Positions 1-7,110 of a DNA stretch of 33,738 bases are shown here, in pieces; the first letter of the stretch is position 1; each line of letters starts with the position of its first letter. Origin of the DNA: Gammaproteobacteria bacterium (lineage in GTDB: Bacteria; Pseudomonadota; Gammaproteobacteria; S012-40); the NCBI GenBank assembly GCA_027021445.1, contig JALUUH010000109.1, positions 1-33,738 of the forward strand, given 5' to 3'. Position numbers and translations under genes: made by a program. The notes under the pieces were generated by a model. That model saw nothing but the letters and a program-made list of their open reading frames with translations, was not told the DNA's origin and did no database searches.

Positions 1-216
1 AAACAATTCAAAAAGAAATTGGAAGAGAGAGCAGAAAATCCACACAACCCGGCAAGCCAGTTACATGGTTTTAAAAGTGTGTATAAAATCAAACTACGTT
101 CGGTAGGCTATCGTTTAGTGTATGAAGCGAACGACAATGAAATAGTTATTTATGTAATTGCCGTTGGTAAGAGAGATAAAGGGCTGGTTTATACCAAAGC
201 GGATGAGCGAAAATAG
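1..216 (+). CDS. RelE-family toxin, 3' part only
   Basis: The reading frame is open from base 1 to TAG at 214-216, so the true start lies outside the window. The visible ~71 residues match the C-terminal half of RelE/ParE-superfamily toxins (ribosome-dependent mRNA interferases): a Lys/Glu-rich helix end, then KIKLRSVGYRLVYEA and the closing strand IYVIAVGKRDKG, with the conserved Arg in the RLVYE strand. The antitoxin would normally lie just upstream and cannot be seen. A folded attC-like site begins directly at the stop codon; RelE modules are frequent passengers of integron cassettes. The family call is confident, the exact subfamily is not. Confidence 0.85.
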   Translation, partial: KQFKKKLEERAENPHNPASQLHGFKSVYKIKLRSVGYRLVYEANDNEIVIYVIAVGKRDKGLVYTKADERK

Positions 217-329
217 GCATAACAAAAGCAATCAACACGGACATTTTTCCGCGGTGTTTGAGCAGTGCTGAAAAAGCCTAGCACAAGCCTTTCACCGCTA
301 CAAAATACCGGTTATTGCTGGCGTTATGT
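217..329 (+). repeat. attC-like recombination site (integron cassette junction)
   Basis: This is an imperfect inverted repeat of about 113 bases between the toxin stop codon and the next ORF. The outer arms are CATAAC (218-223) and GTTATG (323-328). They are followed inward by unpaired AAA (224-226) against GGC (320-322), then a second pair, AGCAAT (227-232) and ATTGCT (314-319). That order (R box, unpaired central spacer, L box) is the layout of integron attC sites. Further pairing inside includes GCGGTG with CACCGC and GTGCT with AGCAC. The R boxes do not match the textbook GTTRRRY exactly, and no integrase or second complete site is in the window, so the call is tentative. Confidence 0.5.
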
Positions 330-353
330 GAGAAACCAAATTAAGGCACATCG

Positions 354-941
354 ATGTGTATTGAGAATGTTGTAAACAAATCTTATAAGATCGCCTATGA
401 TGAGCATGTTGGGAAGTTGCTATCGATACCTGAAAAGTATCTGTCGGAGATCAAACCGAATAGACAAATACCTTATTCCGAGATATTTCAATCATACAAT
501 TCAGATATAGCCTCATGTCTGAATAGCTATGGTGATAAGTTGCTTTCTGAAACCATGAAGGCCTTAACGTCAAAAGGCACAGTTTCGATAGAAGAAAAAG
601 AGAAAATAAAAAATAATTTAGAAAGTTATCTTAACGCTGACTTATACTTAAAAAGATTTGATATCTTCGTGAATTCAATAGATCGGCAGCTCTCAAGATA
701 TGGCTTAACTTTTGATAGTAGCCCCAATCGTATTGATATACCAAAGTCACTGGCAGAAGTTCATGCGAAAAATACATGTCGTAAAATACAAGCGAAAATT
801 ATGAATGAAATGGACGTTTTTTTATTGGGCAACAAAGAGGTGGAGGATCATGCTGGGTTCTATCGCTCCATCAACAACTTGTACAATAATCACCAGCTAG
901 CTTTTTGGCTCGTCGGTCTGGTAGCGTCTATTGTGGCCTAA
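354..941 (+). CDS. Hypothetical protein, probable cassette-borne orphan
   Basis: This 195-residue ORF begins with ATG 25 bases after the attC-like site. I do not recognise a family. The protein is mostly helical and charged, with a Lys/Glu-rich stretch around residues 75-100, and ends in a hydrophobic segment (LAFWLVGLVASIVA) that could be a C-terminal membrane anchor or tail. The upstream region has no strong ribosome binding site. The stop codon TAA (939-941) sits inside GCCTAA, immediately before the left end of the IS element, so the natural 3' flank has been lost. Position and lack of recognisable homology fit an integron cassette gene, but no function can be assigned. Confidence 0.6.
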   Translation: MCIENVVNKSYKIAYDEHVGKLLSIPEKYLSEIKPNRQIPYSEIFQSYNSDIASCLNSYGDKLLSETMKALTSKGTVSIEEKEKIKNNLESYLNADLYLKRFDIFVNSIDRQLSRYGLTFDSSPNRIDIPKSLAEVHAKNTCRKIQAKIMNEMDVFLLGNKEVEDHAGFYRSINNLYNNHQLAFWLVGLVASIVA

Positions 942-998
942 TGAATCTGTACACCAAAATGGGATAAACTAACCCATAAATGAAAATAGGTGTATTTG

Positions 999-1298
999 AT
1001 GACAAAAAAGAAGTCGAGTTATTCAATCGAGTTTAAAACGAAAGCAGCCAGTCTTGTACTCGATAAAAATTATAGTATTCCAGAAGCTTGTAATGCTATG
1101 GGGGTTGGTAATACAGCAATGAGACGATGGGTAAAGCAGCTAGAGTCTGAACGTGGAGGTGTAACGCCAGGTTCTAAAGCATTGACATCTGAACAACAGA
1201 AGATCCAACAACTAGAAGCTCGAATCAAGCAAATTGAATGGGAAAAAGAGATATTAAAAAAGGCTACAGCTCTTTTGATGTCGGACACCATGAGATGA
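999..1298 (+). CDS. IS3-family transposase OrfA
   Basis: OrfA is the DNA-binding half of the IS3 transposase, 99 residues from ATG 999. An in-frame GTG at 990 is possible, but AGG at 987-989 is well spaced for the ATG. The N-terminal half is a helix-turn-helix (YSIPEACNAMGVGNTAMRRW). The C-terminal half is a leucine-zipper-like coiled coil (QQLEARIKQIEWEKEILKKA) used for multimerisation. The end of OrfA overlaps OrfB, and the run at 1256-1262 in the coiled-coil end is the frameshift site. OrfA itself appears intact. Confidence 0.9.
   Translation: MTKKKSSYSIEFKTKAASLVLDKNYSIPEACNAMGVGNTAMRRWVKQLESERGGVTPGSKALTSEQQKIQQLEARIKQIEWEKEILKKATALLMSDTMR
1256..1262 (+). promoter_or_regulatory. A AAA AAG slippery site for -1 frameshifting
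   Basis: The heptamer A-AAA-AAG lies in the OrfA frame exactly as expected for X-XXY-YYZ slippage, with codons AAA 1257-1259 and AAG 1260-1262. A -1 slip enters the OrfB frame and would give the OrfAB fusion that acts as transposase in the IS3 family. Confidence 0.75.
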
Positions 1299-2153
1299 TA
1301 GATCTCATACAAATTTTATCAAGAGAGTACGGAAAAACACAAGCTATGTGTCAATTATTCAGTATTAACAAGAGCAGTTATTACTACCGGATTAATCACA
1401 AAGATGTGGTTAATCCTGAAAGAGAACGACTCAAACAAAAGGCTATTGATATTCATACCGCCAGCAGAGGATCTGCGGGTGCTCGTACGATATCTGGACA
1501 ACTTACACACGAAGGTGAAAAAGTAGGTCGTTACAAAGCAGCCAGCTTGATGAAAGAGGCTAACATCACAAGTAAGCAACCGAATAAACATAAATACAAA
1601 GTAAAGGAGGATGAATCAAAAATAGCCCCTAATTTATTGCAGCGTCAATTTAACGTGGATGCACCTAACAAAGCCTGGTGTGGGGATGTGACTTACGTTT
1701 GGGCAGGAACACAATGGTTATATCTCGCGGTTGTCATGGACTTATATGCACGGAAGATAGTCGGCTGGGCATGCTCTGATAGCCCTGACTCAGAGCTCAC
1801 TTGTGCAGCGCTGAAAATGGCCTATGAAAGCCGAGGAAAACCTAAGGATGTCATGTATCACTCTGACCAAGGCTGCCATTACACAAGCATAAAATATCGC
1901 CAACAACTCGGGCGATATCAAATAACCCAAAGCATGAGTCGGCGTGGCAATTGTTGGGTACAATGCACCGATGGAACGTTTTTTTAGAAGTTATAAAACA
2001 GAATGGATGCCGAAAGAATTCTATAGTACATATGATGAAGCAGAGACTGATATCGATGAATATATTATTCGGCACTACAACGTTGCAAGAGGTCATAGTT
2101 ATAATAATTATTTAACGCCCGATGCGGCTGAGAAATTAATAAGCTCCCATTAA
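1256..2153 (+). pseudogene. IS3-family transposase OrfB, frameshifted
   Basis: This is the catalytic DDE integrase-fold half, read in the -1 frame from the slippery site. The HTH_21-like segment is followed by the first catalytic Asp in WCGDVTYVWAG and the second in YHSDQGCHYTS. The family then expects GNCWDNAPMERFF, where Glu is 36 residues after the second Asp. Here the frame reads GNCWVQCTDGTFF and stops near 1987, while NAPMERFFRSYKTEW continues in the next frame up to TAA at 2151-2153. One extra base around 1958-1960 (GTAC where GAC is expected) explains this. The catalytic Glu is therefore separated from the two Asp residues and the enzyme should be inactive, unless the base is a sequencing error. 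Confidence 0.88.
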
Positions 2154-2204
2154 TGTGTACAGATTTACTTGACTACTTCAGACGGTCTTCCTTTTCATGG
2201 AAGA

Positions 2205-2297
2205 GAAAACAGGGGACAGGAAAACAGCAGAAAACAGGGGGCAGACCTCAATTAGTATGTCCCTTATTTCTGCTTATTTCGTGTTTCCTCTTATTTC
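2205..2297. repeat. Short-motif cluster, GAAAACAG x3 then CTTATTTC x3
   Basis: In the 181-base gap between the IS and the next gene, GAAAACAG occurs at 2205-2212, 2220-2227 and 2230-2237. CTTATTTC then occurs at 2263-2270, 2273-2280 and 2290-2297. The second motif is GAAATAAG on the other strand, so the two triplets form a loose inverted arrangement around GGCAGACCTCAATTAG. It resembles the GGGGACAGACC-type remnants found between genes in Gammaproteobacteria, but I cannot assign it to a named repeat. Confidence 0.45.
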
Positions 2298-2348
2298 CCT
2301 TTTAAAAGCGGTGATTCTGGCAGAGGTTAGTGGTTCACCTAAATGTAA

Positions 2349-4838
2349 TTAGAATAAATATGTTTGGAATCTCGGAAATTGTCGTTTTGAATGTTTCTTT
2401 TTTGAGTATTTCTTTTTGTTATAGTGCCTATTATGTAGGTGTTTTTTGCTAAACTTTTTTCTATATTTTTTACGATGATGTTGGCCATGATTCACTTCTT
2501 TATCTAGCCGGATTGTTTTGATGTTTCCAAAGTCGTCACTTGCAGAAATGTTTATCGTGTAAATCAAGTTTTCGTTATAATGGCGTTTTTTCGACTTTTT
2601 GAGCCAAATTTCCCAGCTATTATCGACTTTTTTTACTTTCCACAAAGCTTTTTTAGCGTATTTATGATGGCGTTTTGTTCGATGCTCTGCTGGCGTATTC
2701 ATTGTTATATGGATGTCAAAATCCGGTGTTTTATCGATTAAATCAGATAAATTTTTCACGGTTATGACATGCTGTAGTTTGCGATGTCGCGGCCAGTGCT
2801 TATTTTTAATCTCAATAATTTCAAATGTTGGTGCCGTGGTATCTCTAACAATGATTTCTTGATTGCTGTGAGTTGAATTTCCATTACTATCCGTTGCAGT
2901 CCAGGTGACCAATGTTTTACCTAATGGGAAGCTTGGTGGTGCATTGTTAGTTATTTCTATCGAAAAAATATCGGTGGCAGTTGCTTGGCCAATATCTATT
3001 ATATTTTTAATTCCCGTGGCTTCTAGAATAATGTTGGCGGGTGTTGTAATAGTAGGAGGTATTGTGTCTTGAACCTTAATCGTTACAGTGGTTTGCGTAC
3101 TATTAGCCATATCATCAACCGAGTATATAGACACCTCTGTATTGCCCAGCGGGAACCAGGTGTCATTTATGCTGATATTCATCGTAGGATTGCTACAGTT
3201 ATCTGAAGTACTAGCTGCCATTAAATGGTGAGCACCCAATAATGAACTTGCCTCAAGGGTGACTAACAAGGGAGTATTGATGATGGGGGGTTCAATGTCT
3301 TTGACAGAAATAAGCACATCATCAGAGTTCGTCGCACCCATGTTGTCAGTGACCAGAAGGTTAATATGATGAGTTCCTGGAGCTAAATAAACCAATGGAC
3401 TCTCGGCAACACTATTGCTAAATGTTCCGCCAGTCCAGTTATAGGAAAGTGATTGATCAGAATCAGGATCCGTCGACAGTGTACCGTTGAGTTGTACCGC
3501 TGTATTGATACCGGTGCATAACACTGTTTGATCCATTCCTGCGTGCGCAACAGGCGAAATATTAGCGATAGGATCTCTAACACGTAGAACCACCTGAGTG
3601 TTGTAATTACCCCCCAAGTTAGATGCTGATGAAGCAAATGCTAAAACTTGACCGTTTTCATTGATTGAATTAACGAAGTCAATATTTGCATTCAGCTCAT
3701 CACCTTGATTGGTTAAGTTAACACGCTCAGTGGAATTTAATAATGTGTCGTAAACAAAAAGATCGGCTGAATTGTTAGTGTCATTATTCACCAAATTACT
3801 CGCTTTGGATACGTAAGAAACAAATCGACCATTATTACTCATGCGTGGAATAAAATTGATATCATTGGCTTGAATACCGGTGCTAGATTGACTGATAAGA
3901 CTGATTGAATCAGTTTCTATATTATATAAAAACAAATGTCGAGGTGTGGCATTGGTGTTAGGTACTAAGTTTTTAGCATCGGATATAAAAGCGATAAATT
4001 TTCCGTTACCACTTATATAAGGATCTCTATTGTGAACAAGCATTAGGCTGTCATCAAATGTTTTGCTTACCAATGTTGATTTATTCGTTTTTCTATCCCA
4101 TAAAAAGATATCATATCTGCTGTTATTATCTATTAAATCAATATTGCTCGCTATGGACATATAAGTCACAAATCTTCCATCATCACTAATGCTAGGCCTA
4201 GCACTATCACCATTGGTTTGCGACCCATCATCAGCACTCGATATTTTTTGAATCGTATCGTTTAACACATCATAAATAAAAATATCGCGCAAATCGTTAG
4301 TATCAGCGGGTACCAGGTTTGTAGCCTTAGATTCAAAAGTTACAAACCGACCATCGCCACTAATCTGTGATCGAGTACTCATGTTATCAGCGGTACTACC
4401 ATCATAAGATTTACTCACCAGTATTGTTTTATTATTGGCAATATTTCGAAGAAATACATTACCAACACTTCCAGTATTGCTGATGAGGTTGCTTGCAAAA
4501 GAAGTAAAAACAACTAAATTACCATCACTGCTGATATCGGCGCGAGTACTATTGCTGTTTCCTGCGGCTCCAGTATTGGAAACACTGACTCTTTTAAACT
4601 GATTTGTGGAAATATTATATATGTATATATGTACACCGGTTATTCCGTCTTGTACAAGATTGCTCGCAAGTGATTCAAATACGATGGCATTACCATCTGC
4701 ACTGATTGATGGAGCGAAGCTTACCGAATTTCCTAACTCAGTTCCGTTATCGGTAATGAAAAAGGTTTCTGCTGATTGAGCGGATTGACTAAGTACAAAA
4801 AATAGCAGAAGAGCAAAGCCACGGCATAGATTTTTCAT
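2349..4838 (-). CDS. Exported seven-repeat propeller / PKD / HYR protein
   Basis: This is an 829-residue secreted protein. ATG 4838 is preferred because AGGGGA lies 6 bases upstream and it overlaps the preceding gene's stop as TGATG; a GTG at 4841 is the alternative. A signal peptide ends near AQSAE. Residues ~30-420 hold seven repeats of the form SISxDGxxVxFxSxASNLV, followed by an aspartate/asparagine turn and DIFxYD, the signature of TolB/PD40 seven-bladed beta-propellers. Next come a PKD-like Ig domain (DPDSDQSLSYNWTGG), two HYR-type domains (each with a PLGxTxVxxxxxD core) and a third degenerate one. The last ~110 residues are extremely rich in Lys, His and Arg. It is the last gene of the minus-strand envelope operon. 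A surface adhesin or ligand-binding role is inferred; no ligand is known. Confidence 0.8.
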   Translation of the reverse strand: MKNLCRGFALLLFFVLSQSAQSAETFFITDNGTELGNSVSFAPSISADGNAIVFESLASNLVQDGITGVHIYIYNISTNQFKRVSVSNTGAAGNSNSTRADISSDGNLVVFTSFASNLISNTGSVGNVFLRNIANNKTILVSKSYDGSTADNMSTRSQISGDGRFVTFESKATNLVPADTNDLRDIFIYDVLNDTIQKISSADDGSQTNGDSARPSISDDGRFVTYMSIASNIDLIDNNSRYDIFLWDRKTNKSTLVSKTFDDSLMLVHNRDPYISGNGKFIAFISDAKNLVPNTNATPRHLFLYNIETDSISLISQSSTGIQANDINFIPRMSNNGRFVSYVSKASNLVNNDTNNSADLFVYDTLLNSTERVNLTNQGDELNANIDFVNSINENGQVLAFASSASNLGGNYNTQVVLRVRDPIANISPVAHAGMDQTVLCTGINTAVQLNGTLSTDPDSDQSLSYNWTGGTFSNSVAESPLVYLAPGTHHINLLVTDNMGATNSDDVLISVKDIEPPIINTPLLVTLEASSLLGAHHLMAASTSDNCSNPTMNISINDTWFPLGNTEVSIYSVDDMANSTQTTVTIKVQDTIPPTITTPANIILEATGIKNIIDIGQATATDIFSIEITNNAPPSFPLGKTLVTWTATDSNGNSTHSNQEIIVRDTTAPTFEIIEIKNKHWPRHRKLQHVITVKNLSDLIDKTPDFDIHITMNTPAEHRTKRHHKYAKKALWKVKKVDNSWEIWLKKSKKRHYNENLIYTINISASDDFGNIKTIRLDKEVNHGQHHRKKYRKKFSKKHLHNRHYNKKKYSKKKHSKRQFPRFQTYLF

Positions 4839-5260
4839 CACATTTCCCCTGCTATAGTGCTGTAAACTGGAAAGTTGATGTTAGTATTAATTGTTCTTTT
4901 AGCGTGTAAATCGAATACAAGAATGGGTGCGATAGATAATGAATCTATATTAGCCCAGGTTGAATAAGTCCAGTACGATTTATACAATCCTGAAACCGGT
5001 AGATTTCCTACTTCAATTGTTCGATCTATTGCATCACCGATGATATCTTCACTGCGTGGCACGAGCTTTACTGAGTTATATTTCTCTAATGAGTTATTAC
5101 TCATCGTTAGTTCAAAGACTATATCTGCGTAACCATTTTGCGAAGTAATTGAGATCAACTTATGGGTCACAGAAATTTTATGTTGTTCTGCAAAAACAAA
5201 ACTCGACCAAGATAAGAGAAATAATACTAGGCTTTTGTTAATCATTGTGACTAGGTTCAT
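4838..5260 (-). CDS. Small exported protein of unknown function
   Basis: This 140-residue protein has a clear signal peptide (hydrophobic core SLVLFLLSWSSFVFA, likely cleavage before EQH). The mature ~115 residues are predicted by eye to be mostly beta-strand, with an Ig- or fibronectin-like alternation (ADIVFELTMSNNS, LSIAPILVFDLHAKR), but I do not recognise a family. It starts 17 bases after the FecR-domain gene and its stop overlaps the start of the propeller protein gene (TGATG), so the two are probably translationally coupled. ATG 5260 is used; ATG 5245 would shorten the n-region. It may be an accessory or chaperone for its neighbours, which is inference from context only. Confidence 0.65.
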   Translation of the reverse strand: MNLVTMINKSLVLFLLSWSSFVFAEQHKISVTHKLISITSQNGYADIVFELTMSNNSLEKYNSVKLVPRSEDIIGDAIDRTIEVGNLPVSGLYKSYWTYSTWANIDSLSIAPILVFDLHAKRTINTNINFPVYSTIAGEM

Positions 5261-5277
5261 AATGTTTCCATTCTTTG

Positions 5278-7098
5278 TTAAGGTATTAGCTCATACGCAA
5301 TCGCGCCATTGACCGTGATATCGTTAATAACTAAGTCAGAGTCTTCTATGGAATTATTAATCGAATAGGTGAGTCCTGCGCTGGCTGGGTTGTTTGTTGT
5401 GGAGTCATTTGCGGAACCAAAAACGCCATCAATTCTGCCACTTGATGTCGTCAGCGCCCCAGAATTTGTTGTTGAGATGTTGTCTATATTACCGCTAAAA
5501 GTAGCATTTAAATTATTAATCGGTATATTGCTAGCATTTGCAGTGATCGAATATTCATTTAATTCGGTGTCTGCAATGCGGAGTATGATAGCTGCTGATA
5601 TCGTTTGATTGGCGAAATTTGCGGTAAGAGAAGTTCGTGCGCTATCAAGTGTTCCTACATTGCCAAAATTGTCTGTCGGCGAGGTATTACCAACTACCGT
5701 GTAATTAGCGACGCCGGTTGAAGGTAGGTTTATCTGCTCATCGGTTTCTGGCATCATCAGCCAATGTAACTTGTTTTGAGCAAGATCAATGCTGGTTGCA
5801 CTTGTGCCATCTGAAAGTATCATACTTCCTGACTCCCATCGTCCCCAAGAAATACCGGTTGCTGCATGAAGTCCGGTATCGGCGTTTACTGCCGTTCCAA
5901 TTTTCGCTGTCTGTTCGATGATATTTGAAGAAGAATCCAGGGTTTTTATTCTGATAGCCGTCAGATTTTGATTTATATCAGTCTCAAATTCAGTTTTAAC
6001 AAGAGAATTCACCACGCTTGAAGTATTTATGCCATTGTTCGAAAAAAAATACTCGGGAACAGCTATGTTTCTTCCAAGATCTGGCGGGGATATTGTTGGA
6101 GTTGGTGCTATAGCAACAGGATCAGGATCAACAACGGATGAAGTTCCTGGTTCTATTGCAGACACAAGGTCTTTTGCAGTAGCAATAATAGGGCTGTCAT
6201 TATTAGACTCCTTCTTCACGTCTGTCTCGTCGTTAAGCGCAGTTGTGTTATTTTCTAGCTCATCAGTCAGTTCTACATAGCTTATTAGATTGTCGCTAGT
6301 AATGTGCAGGGGAATGATATCAGGTGTTGCAACAGCAGTAGTTATATTTTCATTCTGAATTTCTTGTGCCGCCTGATGAATATTTTTATCTGTGCTGTTT
6401 TTTGTGACTTTGCTTGCAGAGGGTTGAGTATTGCTGGTTTTAGAAAATAATAATTCTCCCGGTGCGGACTCTAATAACATTGGCTCGGATATTAAATCAG
6501 GAACATATCCGTATTCACTGGCATCGATTTCCATACTGGAAACTTCCGTTGTTAATACAACGCCTCCGGACATAACGCCAATATATAAACCATCTTCAAA
6601 AATATTAGTATCACAATCTCCATTACATAAACGGGCTGAATAGTCAGTGCCCCGTATTCCAATTGTTGCGATAGGCGTATTAACTTTATAGGACTTTTTA
6701 TTGGCTTCACCAATAGACCCGGTAACACTTCTAAAGCTGCCCTTCAATAAATTAAAAAAAGTTTTATCTTTTTCGACATCATGATTGAATATGAAAGTAG
6801 AAATTTTGAATTTACTTGAAGGCCTTATCGCAATGAGACCACCATCGGCCATACGCAACTGAAGTTGACCATTATCAGATGTATTAATGATATCGCCTGC
6901 ATTGACATCGTCTCCACGGATGAGTCGCGTTTGCTCAGTAGAGTTTTCCCGCTCTATATAAACGACACCTAAGGAGAATATAACCTTACCGGCTGCGGAA
7001 AAGGATACGATAGGAAAAACCAATAAAGCAATCAATAGTAACGATTGCGCATAGGGTTTATTCAATAATCTCATAAAACTCACATGTTCGGTAGCCAT
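5278..7098 (-). CDS. FecR-domain protein with TbpB-like C-terminal barrel
   Basis: This is a 606-residue exported protein. ATG 7098 has a perfect AGGAGG 8 bases upstream; a GTG at 7107 is also in frame but overlaps the spacing region. A signal peptide without a lipobox ends at VSFSAAG (~residue 36). Residues ~60-165 are a FecR domain: RGDDVNAGDIINTSDNGQ, then a GGLIAIRPSSKF block, closing with the typical TPIATIGIRGTDY. A low-complexity Ser/Thr/Asp linker follows to ~350. The last ~190 residues (YTVVGNTSPTDNFGNVGTL, SLTANFANQTISA, FSGNI, SGRIDGVFGS, SAGLTYSI) resemble the small barrel of transferrin-binding-protein-B-like proteins, a hallmark of Slam/type XI clients. The translocator-like gene lies 12 bases upstream. 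Function is inferred. Confidence 0.75.
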   Translation of the reverse strand: MATEHVSFMRLLNKPYAQSLLLIALLVFPIVSFSAAGKVIFSLGVVYIERENSTEQTRLIRGDDVNAGDIINTSDNGQLQLRMADGGLIAIRPSSKFKISTFIFNHDVEKDKTFFNLLKGSFRSVTGSIGEANKKSYKVNTPIATIGIRGTDYSARLCNGDCDTNIFEDGLYIGVMSGGVVLTTEVSSMEIDASEYGYVPDLISEPMLLESAPGELLFSKTSNTQPSASKVTKNSTDKNIHQAAQEIQNENITTAVATPDIIPLHITSDNLISYVELTDELENNTTALNDETDVKKESNNDSPIIATAKDLVSAIEPGTSSVVDPDPVAIAPTPTISPPDLGRNIAVPEYFFSNNGINTSSVVNSLVKTEFETDINQNLTAIRIKTLDSSSNIIEQTAKIGTAVNADTGLHAATGISWGRWESGSMILSDGTSATSIDLAQNKLHWLMMPETDEQINLPSTGVANYTVVGNTSPTDNFGNVGTLDSARTSLTANFANQTISAAIILRIADTELNEYSITANASNIPINNLNATFSGNIDNISTTNSGALTTSSGRIDGVFGSANDSTTNNPASAGLTYSINNSIEDSDLVINDITVNGAIAYELIP

Positions 7099-7110
7099 GA
7101 TGTCCACCTC

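Larger units (their letters stand above)
942..2167 (+). mobile_element. IS3-family insertion sequence, inactivated
   Basis: The element is about 1226 bases long with terminal inverted repeats at 942-963 and 2146-2167 that match at 18 of 22 positions (shared cores AATCTGTACAC and AATGGG). It carries the two overlapping frames typical of IS3: a small helix-turn-helix OrfA and a DDE OrfB reached by a -1 ribosomal frameshift. No target-site duplication is evident: the left flank ends CCTAA and the right flank begins CTTGA. This suggests the flanks have been rearranged or that the ends are set slightly wrong. A single extra base in orfB breaks the transposase. Confidence 0.9.

Noticed and set aside
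936-2175. Target-site duplication of the IS
   Set aside because: The bases flanking the inverted repeats (CCTAA and CTTGA) do not match at 3, 4 or 5 bases.
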